DNA from: Rhodamnia argentea
Lineage: Eukaryota > Streptophyta > Magnoliopsida > Myrtales > Myrtaceae
Reading direction: 5' to 3'
NCBI RefSeq assembly: GCF_020921035.1
Contig: NC_063157.1
Coordinates: 11,320,001 to 11,384,000, forward strand
DNA length: 64,000 nucleotides
Below the pieces are notes generated by a model. It saw only the letters and a program-made list of their open reading frames with translations. It did no database searches and was not told where the DNA came from. The translations under genes and the position numbers were made by a program. Positions 12,120 through 23,541 of this stretch are shown in pieces (the stretch's first letter is position 1; each line of letters starts with the position of its first letter).

Positions 12120-13555
12120 CTTTTGTCTTCTACATGAACAAATTAAACAAATGAAGGGTCACATTGTATTATTCCTCTGTGTGGGTTTCCAAGGCACGAG
12201 AATGCCAAATGAAGAAGAGAAAATCGTTGCAAAATCAGAAGATCCATCGTTTTAAAAAGAACGAGGACGAATTATTCACATTTCATTTTATGATTAGAGG
12301 CGAATACAATAAATCGAGACATAATTGGGGCTTTTGCAAAGCTTTTTTTTATTTTTTCCCACAAAGGAAACCTCTAGGTCTTAGGTGCTACCCCCATTTG
12401 CCTAAAGGGTCCATCATCTATAGGTTGGGAACATCGGCCAACTTTCGCTTTCTCAGCCACTGCCCTAAATTAGGACAAACCTTTATACTAAAAGTAACGT
12501 AGGCGTGCCCTAGAATTCTGTCCATTATTTCCCATAAGTAGGAGTGAAGCTCACATGTTGCTCAATTCCTGTCCTTTTATGGATTAACATAAGCCCAAAT
12601 TGGATTGGGACGACACTTCAACTACTACCCTTTGGGTTCAAAAGGGCAAACTTATTTTTCCCTCAATTTCTACCAACTCCTAGAATTTCCGAGATTAAAG
12701 AATTGTATGAATATAATCCGGTCATAGCAACAACTTAAAAAAACAAAGAAACATTAGTGGGACCAGAGATCATTAAGTATGAGTCCAAACATTGTCTCAA
12801 GCTTTGTTCGTCGAAGAAGTTTATTCCTTGACGACGATGAGGTCTTTGGTGATGTTTCTCATGAATTGTATAGGAGTCCCTGTCAGTCACGAATGATGAT
12901 TACCAACAAGATAATAAAACATGACGTAAACTCGGCATGAATTTACTCAAGAGATATTCGAACTTGATGCAATGCGGCTTTGATCGAAAGTGACATCAAT
13001 CCACATTCGATATGAACACGACATGCAAACTCGAATTGACAACACTATTATCGCTGCCAAGTATGTCAAAATTTGACCCAAAAGGAAAAAAGCTAAGTTT
13101 CGCAAATCATCAATGTTTCGAAAATCCACCCAAAGTACAAAAAATGAGCAACAATCATCTGTAGGGCTAAGTAATAAGTTGACGAATTATTATTGCTAAT
13201 TTTATTTTCCATTTCCTTAAGAGTGTCCTGCTCCCTATTTATACCTTTAATTTAATAAAAAAAAGAGTCACCGAAATAACACGTAGGAAAATCCTGACAA
13301 ACCTCGAACTATTGACCTTTCTGGGTGCACTTTATGGTTCATCTTGAGTGGCACATTGAGTAAATTTAATGTCGTAATTATGAGAATTGGCAACGAAAAA
13401 ATTGTTGTAATGAGACGGTTCGGGAGTGACATGTGTTATGATAAATGGGGTTAGGGACGAATTAACTTTTCTGAGTGACGTGTCCTTTTTCCCCCCCGGG
13501 GCATAACCGTACTATATTATGCGAAGTAATATTAAGTGATACCCAATAATGGGGC
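12120..13555. other. intergenic, no gene seen
   Basis: Mixed AT-rich sequence with short chance reading frames. A C-run occurs at about 13491. No domain, RNA gene or clear repeat structure was recognised. Confidence 0.4.
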
Positions 13556-13735
13556 TACAAATTCTATACAAATTTCCATAAAAAATTACCTAATCAGTCA
13601 TAAATGTATTATCTGGATGCTAATTCAGTCATAAATTTTTCAATTGTGCCAATTTAGTCCTAAACCTTTTTGTGTGAAATTTCAATGTAATGCTTTCAAT
13701 TTTTCGTCGAAAATCTCTAATGTAGCTGTCCAGTT

Positions 13736-14507
13736 TAGGGGTGAACAAAAAAAACGGCTGAACCAGGGACCAATGGTTCGGTTCCCGATTTTAGAGGGAT
13801 CTGATCCGGTTCTCGGTTCCTAAAATTGGAACTCATGACCGGGCGGTTCGATTCTTGGTTCTAGAGCCCAAGACCGGCAAGACCGGATCGGTCTTTTTTT
13901 TTTTTATAGATTTTTTTAAATGTAAACCTAATGTTCTTGTTTAGGCTTAGGGTTTGCTTTGCTTCACTTCAGGCGCATACCTCTTTTCTTGCCTCTCCAG
14001 TCTTCATTTCTCTCGTGACTCGCAAGTCCTAGTAGCCGATCTTGTCTCTATGCCTCACCCTAGGAGCCCGACCGCTCAACCTTCGTCTCTCATGCGTGCG
14101 TTCGCCTCCGCTTGATGCCTTCGGCATCCCTCAACTCGTTCGGTCCCATCTCACGCGTGAGCCTCTCGCTCGGCTCACTCGGTCCCTCTTGCCCGCATCG
14201 AATTTCTCTTGCTCGACGCCTCTCGCTTAATATCTCAGCTCAAGTCTAAACTCTCGCCTCCCTCTCTCGCTCTATTTTAGCCGATCGAGGCCGCAATCGC
14301 GTCTCGTCAAGGTAAATGTTCAATGCTCTATTTTCTTAGCCCCTGTTGAGATTTTAACGTTATAGGTGCATAATTTTTTCCGGTCTAGTTCTCGATTCCG
14401 AGAGTGGCTGGTCCGATCCACGATTCCGAAAAATGGGAATCAAGACCACCGGTTCGGTTTTCGATTTTTGATGGGAACCGGACCGGACCGGGAACCGCTC
14501 ACCTCTA
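13736..14507. mobile_element. non-autonomous hAT element, about 770 bp
   Basis: The ends are inverted repeats (taggggtgaac at the left, gctcacctcta at the right). Imperfect 8-bp target duplications flank it: gtccagtt at 13728-13735 and gtctagtc at 14508-14515, six of eight matching. The subterminal regions are rich in ggttcggt/accggacc motifs. The interior (about 13930-14320) is a CT- and CG-richer segment containing cttagggttt and ending in a donor-like caaggtaaatg. No transposase is present, so it must have been moved in trans. Confidence 0.7.
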
Positions 14508-14515
14508 GTCTAGTC

Positions 14516-14815
14516 ATATTTGACGTGTGGGCGTGCATGACAATACTTACGGAGTAGAAATCCATTTAGTAATGCAACTTATGGAGCAGAAACTCATTTG
14601 ATTACACAACTTCATTTTATACTTTTGGAGTAGTTTTTTGCTCCATAAGTAGTTTTGGAACCATTTGAAGAAGTAAAAAAAATATTATTTTTCTCCAGTA
14701 GTAGAACAATCAATTTCTACTCGGAAGAAGCAGAAGTATAAGAATCAACTTCCGGGCTAGAAGTTGATTTCTAGAGCAGAAGTGTTACCGTGCGCGCGAA
14801 GCACCGGCACATTAG
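14516..14815. repeat. inverted-repeat stretch, possible MITE remnant
   Basis: Repeated and inverted variants of gagtagaa, gagcagaa and acttatggag, with ttctactcggaagaagcag and reverse-complement partners, form an imperfect hairpin. No coding capacity. Boundaries are uncertain. Confidence 0.3.
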
Positions 14816-15258
14816 CAATTTTCGTTAAAAATTAACCGAAAATATTGCATTAGAATTTTGCGCAATAGTTTATGACTAAATTGACAAAATTAAAAAGTTA
14901 GCACCGAATTGATAACCGTATAATAGTTTTAGAATTGATGGGACAATTTCTCCCAATTTTTTTAGTTCAAAATAGAGGGGAATACGTTCTTAGGTCCCAT
15001 CCACTGCATAAACAGGTTTCTTAGTTGACTTCCATGTGATGAATGCATTGATCGAGCATTTACGAATATGCCTTCGCTAGTAAGAGTTGGGATGGTTTGG
15101 TGTAAGAATCTGACGACCTAAACTTGCAAATTTCTCGGGACTTCATTGTACTAGCTCTGGTGCAATAAGATGCCCTAGAAAAGGATTCATATTACCTAAT
15201 TTAGCCGAAGCCTCAAGATGTTGACAGCTAGAAATTGCAAAAAATAATACATGTCTGT

Positions 15259-15660
15259 TCAGCATGCAAATGTATAGTCGGCTATCGACGAACAAAGGGG
15301 CGACCTTGAAGTCCGTGGTCTAACCGACTTCGTAGTAATACAACCGAAACCTTGTCCGTGAGGAGGTCGCCGTTTTCGACTACCTTGATCTATAGATGGA
15401 CGGTCTTCGTTCCTCCAAATCGGAGGTAGATACCGTCTCAATGGACCTCGACCTTAATGTCGATATGCAAGATTGGCCCGTGAAATGTGCAGATGTTGGT
15501 GATACATAAGTAAAATTCGTGGGATACATTAGCGTCGATTGTGGCAACAGATGAACGAAAACCATCGATGGATTCAATGCCAAGGACAGGATGGTTGGGG
15601 GTGGTTTGGTCTATGGGCCAGATCGTGGAGTTTGGTGGGCAACCCGGTGACATCTCCAAG
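15259..15660 (-). pseudogene. unidentified broken coding-like block
   Basis: Three overlapping minus-strand frames (15259-15441, 15380-15583, 15438-15659) each carry protein-like sequence that seems to continue from one frame to the next, as a frameshifted gene would. I do not recognise the family. It may equally be a transposon-carried fragment or chance. Confidence 0.2.
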
Positions 15661-15734
15661 ACCCGAAGCCCAGATTAGAACACCAGTAATGCTTTTAGTG
15701 GGGGAAGTACGTTGAAGATTACGGTAAGTAAACA

Positions 15735-15960
15735 GGAAAAGTATCAAAGTCCTAAAATTATTGTATTAGTGTTAATTTAGTTATAAATATTTTAATTAGT
15801 CCAATTTAGTCCTAAATATTTTTACATTGATATCAATTAAGTCCATCGAAGTTGCGAGACGTGAACGCCGGTCGTCTTATGTGGCACGATCGGCATTGAC
15901 TGCCGTGGACATTCTTAATAATACCTTAAAATTTTTAATAATTTTTTTCCTTTTTTTTTG
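15735..15960. repeat. single arm of the foldback/MULE-like family
   Basis: Contains ccaatttagtcctaaatatt and tggcacgatcggcattgac-type sequence also seen, in related form, near 13640 and 44700. No matching second arm was found close by. Confidence 0.35.
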
Positions 15961-16221
15961 GGTATATTTCCCGTAGGTAAACTGTATAATTCTATGATCT
16001 CGCTACCACCGGCTGAGGAGGTGCTGTGGACGAGTGTCTGGATCTCCATCCGACACCGGCGCCACGTGTGCTCCCACACTGTCCGTGAGGACGACACGCA
16101 GCAGCATGGGTCCCACCCTATCTCTCCCAAGTCAAAGCAGAGAGTTTTCTAGGGTTGGAACCAGGACTGTGAGGGAGGGGTTCGCAAGGACAAGGGAGCA
16201 GACACGAGAGTGCGGATCGCG

Positions 16222-16347
16222 ATGCTGGACCTGGTTAGGCTCCTGGACTTCGTGGCGCAAGCCGTGGTCATCATCTTCTGCTCCCCATGGATCCTCAACC
16301 TGGCCATCACCCCCACGTTCCTCGGGGTTCACTACTATCTGCCGTGA
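16222..16347 (+). CDS. possible small hydrophobic protein, 41 residues
   Basis: An ATG in a GC-richer island opens a short frame whose product begins MLDLVRLLDFVAQAVVII and continues FCSPWILNLAITPTFLG. It has a plausible membrane segment at about 10-30. I do not recognise a family. The island (16000-16430) also has open frames in other phases, so this may be coincidence or the end of a spliced gene. Its main support is the uneven hydrophobic pattern and the local composition shift. Confidence 0.2.
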   Translation: MLDLVRLLDFVAQAVVIIFCSPWILNLAITPTFLGVHYYLP

Positions 16348-16429
16348 TCGGCGCGAGGTTCCGTCGGTCCGACAAGACGTTAGCGCCTCGGCTCGTCCCG
16401 AATCGTCGTGCTTTCAATCTTAAGCCTCG

Positions 16430-18110
16430 GTCGTGTTATGGCTGCTGATGTTGTCGGTGGTATTGCCCGTTTTTGGCGGATGCATTGTGGATTGACGTTT
16501 CGATCCTACGTCAAGTTGATACTATCCATGAGTATTCCTGGTTTGATCATCTGTTCTTTGATTATCCTGTAGATGTGATCGTCTTTTATAACCAATTGTA
16601 GATTTGGATGTGCGATTTAGAAATTAGTGTTAAAAAAAAGAAAAACAGGATTGATGGATGTATTATATTATACCGTGCCAATCTTCTTATTTTTCTTGAG
16701 CTTTTTCCGTTTTCGCCTTACAAAATCTTAGGAGACCTCATTCGCTTAGGACCGATGGGTTACATGACAAGTGCACAATCGACTTTGTTAGTCTAAATTA
16801 AATATGGGTCATAAATTCATTTCTTAAGCCAGTATGATGTATTGAGTTAGTTGTGTGGATTAATTATATTTACTAAATAATTAGAATATAAGTATTAAAT
16901 AGATCTTAAATATGCCATAAACAAAATTATAATTTATTTAGATTCAATCTCTCTTTATGGTTTTTCCTTCATCCTTTCTCATTTATTTTGCGCTCACTCG
17001 TTCCGCATTCTCAACTCAATTTAACTATGAGTTTTTTTTTATTTGATTAAATATGAAAGTGTTTTGAAGAATACAAATCGAGTATGGATCACTAGAATGC
17101 AATAAATGAGTCATAAACAAGTTAAATGTATATTTAAGTCGGATTATTTATGGCTGGACACAAGCTTGATGCGACAGAATTCATTTGACGAGCTTATGCT
17201 CAACAGTTCTTATGCCGTCACAAAGGCTGCCAATAAAGCGCAGCATTAAGTTTGATCCTATGTGCCCACTGGGTGCTATTTCTTGAATATTGGGACTATA
17301 CTTTTGCAGTACTCTTTTGGTATAACACAACCGTGAAAAACAAAAAGGCTTCGTAGTGAAACTCTGCCGTACATATCGGCTATAGACGCTTGGATATGCA
17401 ACGCAACTACTTGCATCACGGAGTCAACCTTTTGACTACCAACATCAAAGCTACTGAAAAAAAACATAATTCAAAGTCGACTAGTGAAAAGGGGAGAAGA
17501 GGACTCGGACGCGGAGTCGAATCTCCGGAACGGGGCCCCTTTAGGAGCTGCTCAACCGCCCCCGGAAATATGCGCTTTCGAAACACGGTGTCTCCCTCCG
17601 TCCTTGACATCCTTGCGCCCGTTTGCGCGTATCGATCTTACGACGACCCGGGTTGAATTTCTGGACGGATCTCTCCTCCTTCCGTCGGATTGAATCTCAC
17701 CCTCCTCTGCAAAATTTATGCAATAAAGTGTTGAGACGGCTTGCAAGCATGAAGATTCTTGCTGGAATGAGTATCAACACACCCTCGTCCGCAGTTATCT
17801 CGCAATAGTGCCGGCTTCGCAGAGGATCATTTTGTCGATTCAAATTACCAACCGAGCCACGTAAATCGAGCACCCTATGGCGAATCAGTCATATATAGAC
17901 TAGATAGAAGATTAATGCGGCAAAAAGATTGGCTTATCCAATGATTCTCGATAAATTTGGACTGAACATTAGAGTAACTCTAGAACTTGATTGAACTTTT
18001 GCATTTATTTAGGACTTCGACAACGAACGGGCAAAACTTCTGGTGTCCAAGTTATCCATTTCAATCATCCATATGATTTTGAAGTAAGATTCACTATTCT
18101 AGTATTACTT
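16430..18110. other. intergenic, no gene assigned
   Basis: AT-rich DNA to about 17270, then a more balanced segment (17300-17820) with several overlapping short frames on both strands but no recognisable domain. The downstream flank of the PADRE gene lies at its right end. Confidence 0.35.
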
Positions 18111-18120
18111 ACACTAATTC

Positions 18121-18804
18121 TTAAACTCCTGTGAAGTTGTCATAAATTGGAATTAATTTGAGAGGGGGATTTACCTCGGGCAACTTGATGCTGCTGCTTT
18201 TTTCTCTAGTGCCACCGTGACCATGCGTCCAATTCGACCCGCCTTGTCGCAACACATTCTCATCACCGTAGCACAAGCTCACGATCCTCTCCGCCACCTC
18301 CGTCTCGTCCCTGCTCTCCTCCACCAGCCTTGCCATCTCCGCCCTCGTCAGCCTCATCTTCACCGTCAACGGCCCCCCGCCTCCGCCGCCTCCTCCTTGC
18401 TGCGGCGGCTGCCTGTGGCCCTCCGGCCCCCGGCTCGGCGGTGGCCTGGCGAGCGAGAGGTCGGACGCAGCCCTCCGCGACAGCATCAGGCACTCGAGCC
18501 GGTCCTTGGCGCTCATCTGGATGGCCGCGGACCGGACCCGCCTCGGGAACTTGTTCTCCTCCTCCTCCTCCGGGAACTTGGGCAGCTCGACAAGGAAATA
18601 CACCCGCTTGGGCTTGAGCTCTTGCTGGGGCTCAAGCGGCTTCGCGCGGATGCCGTAATGCCTGACGGCCTCGGAGTCCATCAGGACGTGGCCCGGGTAG
18701 TCCTTCACGACGTCGCCGACCCTAACCGGGGTCGCCAATTTGAAGGTGTCGCCGTTTATCTTCATCACTTTCGCCCTCCTCTTCCCTCCCAAACTGTTTC
18801 CCAT
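18121..18804 (-). CDS. PADRE (DUF4228) domain protein
   Basis: A single-exon frame of 227 residues begins MGNSLGG, a consensus N-myristoylation site seen in many members of the family. The PADRE/DUF4228 pattern follows: a basic start (KRRAKVMKINGDTFKLATPV), a VGDVVKDYPGHVLMDSEAV segment at about 28-46, then KPKRVYFLVELPKFP at about 64-78. The middle is Pro/Gly-rich with a run of eight Gly. A conserved-looking LTRAEMARLVEES helix (about 152-166) and a C-terminal IYDNFTGV complete it. PADRE genes are commonly induced by pathogens and abscisic acid; the biochemical role is not known. The ATG at 18804 is the first in frame after an upstream frame break and gives the myristoylation motif. The strong GC content against the AT-rich flanks supports coding. 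Confidence 0.85.
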   Translation of the reverse strand: MGNSLGGKRRAKVMKINGDTFKLATPVRVGDVVKDYPGHVLMDSEAVRHYGIRAKPLEPQQELKPKRVYFLVELPKFPEEEEENKFPRRVRSAAIQMSAKDRLECLMLSRRAASDLSLARPPPSRGPEGHRQPPQQGGGGGGGGPLTVKMRLTRAEMARLVEESRDETEVAERIVSLCYGDENVLRQGGSNWTHGHGGTREKSSSIKLPEVNPPLKLIPIYDNFTGV

Positions 18805-18829
18805 CTCCCTGAGACAACAATACTACGCG

Positions 18830-19257
18830 TAATCTACTAGAGATCAAGTGATAAGATATTGAGGGGGCGTTAAAACAAGTGTGAATCCGAAAGGGACTCG
18901 CGAGATTCCAACGGACCGTCACTAACTTTCTACGACTTTGAAGCTTGAACTTGTTCACACGGGGAGCATTGGGATGAGGGAAAGTCTGAAAAAAAAAGGA
19001 GGAAAGGGACCATGCCAATCCAAACTTATCCCAACTTTAAAGCATTTCCCACTAGGAGCCAAAAGGGGTTTGTCATGATTATAAATATATTCCTTTTACA
19101 CACACTATTTTTAGTGTGTACAGCCCCTTTGGGGAGGCAAGATTGTGACGCAATGGTGATGAAATTGAAAAGTATTTTTGTATGCTAATGTTTATATGTC
19201 CTAGAATATTTCTTGTGTGTGTGAATTACAAATCAAATTGTGAGTTATAAAGCTTGT

Positions 19258-19292
<35 letters not shown>

Positions 19293-19975
19293 TACTCTGG
19301 CTGAGATGAATCATGAATAGTTTCGAAGTAGAGAAGAGCCATCCAAAAACAGTTAAAAGCTCGAGTGTCGCAATGACTAGCGTCTAGCTGTCCGTCCAAT
19401 TTCCAAACCGCCTTCAACGGTGCCGTCACCCTCAAAAAAGAAAAATTTGAACCCATTTCATGGACTAACACTGTCTTGTTACTTTATTTTCCCTCCCTTT
19501 GAAAAGAAATTAATCCACTTTAGATTTCTCTTCAAGTTGCTGGTAGGTGGAGGGTTTACAGCTCGTGCTTAAGGGATCAACATCAATTATTCTCGGAGGA
19601 CTTTTGCTTAAGTCGATCGAAAGTATCCCCGCCATCTTCGGCTAATCAGTTTATTCTACTGTTGACGCTCTTGAACGAGGAACATTTGTCAGAGATGGAG
19701 ACCACATCTATGCATATCAAATATTTCGGGCAAATAAGCTATAGACCTATTAAAATGAATCTTAAACTCATTTCTTAACTCACGTATGATGGGGTAAATT
19801 GTTATATTAGCTAGTTATATTCAATAAATGAAATGACTTGAAACCTAAAAATTAGCTTGATTTATGGCGTCACCTGTCGATTTGTTCGCCCTTATTTCTG
19901 GTTGCGGACATCGTTTAATTGCTCACCTTTGAGGGGGGTACAACAATGGACAGTGAAGGAGATGGAAACTTTGTC
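18830..19975. other. intergenic, upstream of the PADRE gene
   Basis: No gene seen. Contains a TA microsatellite at about 19260-19289 and AT-rich single-copy-looking sequence. The promoter of the minus-strand PADRE gene must lie in the left part; no single TATA box stood out. Confidence 0.35.
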
Positions 19976-19980
19976 GTGTG

Positions 19981-22702
19981 TAGACATGGCTAGTTCAGCC
20001 GAACCGCCGGTTCCGGTTCCACGAAAAGGTGGAACCGACAGTTTCGGGCCGGTTCCGGTTCCATATTTTTTAATTTTAATTTTTAAAATAATAAATAATA
20101 AAATAAACATAATAAATTATAAATTATAATCAAATTGTACATTGTAATTAAATTTGGGGAAAAAAAGAGAGAGAGGAGGAATGGGCTTGAACGTAATGAA
20201 TTATCATTAAGCGCCTACATATCTTCTTGAGTATAGAAGAATCAAAGCCCATATAGTTCTTTTACCTTTGATAACCCCAACTTACCTCATCGTCAATCGT
20301 TGCTACCCGTGGCGGTGATATCTGCACAATCCTCATTAAAAAATTCGTGTTTTCGATCCAGCTCTTGATGTCGAAATCTAGCCTTCGTCCAATCGTCGAC
20401 ACAAACTTGAGCTTCCACAAACTCCGGACTTAATCTTGAACAATGAGAGTCCAAAACTAATCCTTCAGCACTAAATGCTTGTTCAACCGCAACTGTCGAA
20501 GAAGGAGTTGCTAATATCTAGCGAATGATGATGGTGAGAATTGGGTAATCGATTAAGTGACTCTTCTACCACTCCAGGATTTGGAAATCTGTACTATGTT
20601 TGGCATCACGAAACTCAAATTGAGTGGTTAAATATTTTTCTAATTCAAAAATACTACCTGTTGCCCTTTTTTATTTTTTTTGTCTACTCTTGAGCATATT
20701 GTACCATCTACTAAGTGAGCTACCAGCTTCCCTTCGTGAGGCAATAGATTGTAAAGATCCACAATCACTTAAACCATATCTAGTATAAAATTCTCCATAT
20801 AATACTACTATAGATTCTTTAACCTCTCATTGTATATTTGAAATATCTATTGCATCTTCCAAATGTAAACAATCATAATAATACACATTCAGATAATCTA
20901 GTAAACCACTAATTTAATACGTGGATAAAAAATAATACCAATTAAATAGGCAAGAGGATTTTTGAAATAATAATGCAACCATTTTTCTCGCATTACTAAA
21001 ATAGTCCGAGCTAATTCAAGTATCTTTTTATATTCACTAAAAACACCACCAATATTGACACACTCTATTAAAAATAAATGCGTAGTAGGATAATAAATAC
21101 CAGATAAAGTATTAGTAGCATCATTAAAAATTTTCAAAAAATCTAAATTTTTGTTTGCAAATGTCCCAATATTGCGGAAGTAAAGTAATTTCGGGAATAT
21201 TTTGCGAAATAAACATATGTAATAAATCTTTGTAATCAAAAGTTTGATGAAGCAACTCGTAGGTAGAATTCCAACAAGTCGGAATCTCTTTTGGAAACCT
21301 TTTTGCCCTTCTTCCATGTTATTTACAAAGTTTTCTCCATGCTTTCATAAAATGGGCACGACTCCATAAAAATTTAATTGCACCCTTTATTGGGGTGAAA
21401 GAAGTCTTAAGAGTTCGTAAACCATCTTGTACACATAAATTTAAAACATGGCAAACATATTTAATGTGAAAAAATTGTCCGCCAAAAGAGGGTTTGCAAA
21501 TATTTTCTAATTCGGGAATGGAAACGGTATTTGCGGCTGCATTATCAAAACCAATTGAAAATACTTTATTTATCAAATTATATTATTCTAAAACTTGCCT
21601 AATTATTTTATAAATATTATGAGCTGAATGTTTTTCATCAAAAATTCGAAATGTAATAAATCTTTTTTGAATGGTCCAATCGTCACCTATCCAATGACAC
21701 GTGACACCCATATAAGAATGAATTTGTCAAGAATCACTCCAAATATCGTTACCTAAATGCACATGTCCATTGAATTCCACAAAAATTTTTGCTAAAGATT
21801 TTTTTTTATTTTTTATAAAGATGCAAAAGTTCATGTTTAAGAGTACTTTTTGGAATAGTTGCTGCTTGCGGAACCAACGCAGTATTTATCAAATATTTCA
21901 AATTAAAATTTTCACCAATAGTAAACGGAGCATGATCAAGGGTAACATATTTAGTTAATGTTTGTTTATAAAGTGTCTCAGTGTAACGGAATAAATGATG
22001 AGTATTAGAATTGGTATACCCGGAAATTTGTTGTTGCATAGTGTTGATCCCGGCTTGCGTTGGATGTTTTTTCCTCAGACGCCGACGGAATGTTCCGTAG
22101 CCGTCTCCTTTCGTAAATTTGTATGTTTGCGAACAATATTTACAATTTATATTATACTTACATTCGCTTTCATCATATACCTTGTCGAAGTGCAAGAACA
22201 AGTCTGACGTACTCTCTCGGCCCTTTCGTTCCGGCTCATTTGCTGTCGACGTTTTTTCGACACCGGTAGGAGGATGAAAACTTTCTTGTGTTGGGACGTG
22301 CTCGACGTTTGGAATGGGAACAACGTTGATATTATCATCTCATCTTCCCAATATGTATACTCACGAGGATCATATCCGGGAATAGGATACTCGGAATCTC
22401 TCATCGCCATCTTGGCCTTTCCAGTATTTTTGCTTCCACTTGTCATTTTTTAGAGAATTGATCGGAAGTTCAATTGAGAGAATTGATGCGGTATTGAGAG
22501 AATTGAGCGGATTGAAATAATTTGAGAGAATTGAGCCGTTTGTAGGGGGCCCGAGGGGGAGAGGGGGGGAAGAGCCCAACGGCTCTTTCCCCATCGGGCC
22601 CCACCCCCCCACTTTTTAAAAAAAATAAAATTAAACTGGTCGGAGCCGGTGGTTCCGGCCCGGTTTCGATTCCAGGCCCAAGGTTCCATTTGGCCATGAC
22701 TA
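19981..22702 (-). mobile_element. decayed hAT transposon with BED-finger transposase, copy 1
   Basis: Element ends are tagacatggc at the left and tggccatgacta at the right. The 8-bp flanks gtcgtgtg (19973-19980) and gtcacgtg (22703-22710) match at six positions. On the minus strand, broken frames resemble a plant hAT transposase: a BED-type zinc finger (about 22200-21990, FDKVYDESECKYNINCKYC then HPTQAG), then central and C-terminal parts down to about 20900. Several stops and shifts interrupt it, so it cannot be active. The right subterminal region has repeated gagagaattga units and g/c-rich accgg motifs. It is a relative of the element at 40928-43789 in opposite orientation. Confidence 0.85.
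20898..22446 (-). pseudogene. hAT transposase remnant (copy 1)
   Basis: Pieces in order on the minus strand are 22446-22147 (Lys-rich start and acidic YDPREYTYWED segment), 22201-21806 (BED zinc finger), 21576-21319 (FDNAAANTVSIPELE, CHVLNLCVQDGL, core of the RNase H-like fold) and 21317-20898 (LSGIYYPTTHLFLIE, insertion and C-terminal region). The frame is interrupted at least at each of these joins. The dimerisation domain near the end is not in one piece. Confidence 0.75.
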
Positions 22703-22710
22703 GTCACGTG

Positions 22711-23115
22711 CTCCTTAGAAGAGCAGACATGCATTGATTTCGTTAGATACAGGTGAAATGTTGACTCTCTTGTCTGTGTCAATCCGTTCGTCGATTCAAT
22801 ATATATAAATATGGTCGGGAGGGTTCAGTTTGCAAGCAAATCGGGCCAAACTCTGCCACCAATTCGCAGGGCTTGAAAAGGTCAACAAGTGGTTGGCGAG
22901 TGTGGATTCTAATGATACTTTTGACTTTGCTTTCATCTTTTGGTCTTTGGTGATGATTTTAGGGATGTTTTGCTTGCAAACTGAAGCATGGCACTTAAAA
23001 CTTCATAACCTCAACGTCGGAAAATTATCAGCACTTATCTTCTTGCCCTTACGAATGATTATTTTCCGTTTACTTTATACTGTGATTGATATCAACACCA
23101 CTCTTTGAAAAATCT
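22711..23115. other. intergenic, no gene seen
   Basis: A frame of 92 codons at 22830-23108 is the longest. It is hydrophobic with no recognisable domain and is probably chance. Confidence 0.3.
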
Positions 23116-23541
23116 ATTTTCCTTATTGTAAGGCGAGAAAGTCCATCCAGTTTGGTAAATCATAAATCCATAGAAACAAATATGCTAGTGGCCTCACGAA
23201 TAAGATAAAACGCGAGTCAAAATCCAAAGAGAAAGCTAAAAATATGAAAATTATTGGTGTCAAATGACGCGAGCAAATCATGCCGGTCCTGCTCTCCTCA
23301 TCCGCACACGTCTCGTATCTCGAAAGAACATGAGAAATGAGAGAGAAAAATAGGGTTTTTGGCCACACCGAGGTGTACGCTCGAACAGGTCCCCTTCACT
23401 AGCTTGCAGGCATCATCAGTAATGATTCACTACGCACTAATCTGCGCAAACGCACTTAAGAACAACCGAAAGAAATATGGTCGTCAGCAGCATGATTAGT
23501 CTCGAAGAGTGCCATTATTTTCTAAACATTCCATCTCAGTT

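Larger units (their letters stand above)
13560..14960. repeat. foldback element with a hAT insertion inside
   Basis: The left arm (about 13585-13735) carries tcagtcataaatttttcaat and ccaatttagtcctaaac. The right arm (about 14820-14950) carries approximate reverse complements (tttatgactaaattgac, aaattaaaaagtt). A similar arm occurs alone at 15735-15925. The hAT element at 13736-14507 sits between the arms. Outer ends and target duplication were not defined. Confidence 0.45.

Noticed and set aside
18217-18840. Plus-strand frame of 207 codons
   Set aside because: Antisense of the PADRE gene. The minus-strand frame has recognisable motifs and a myristoylation start.
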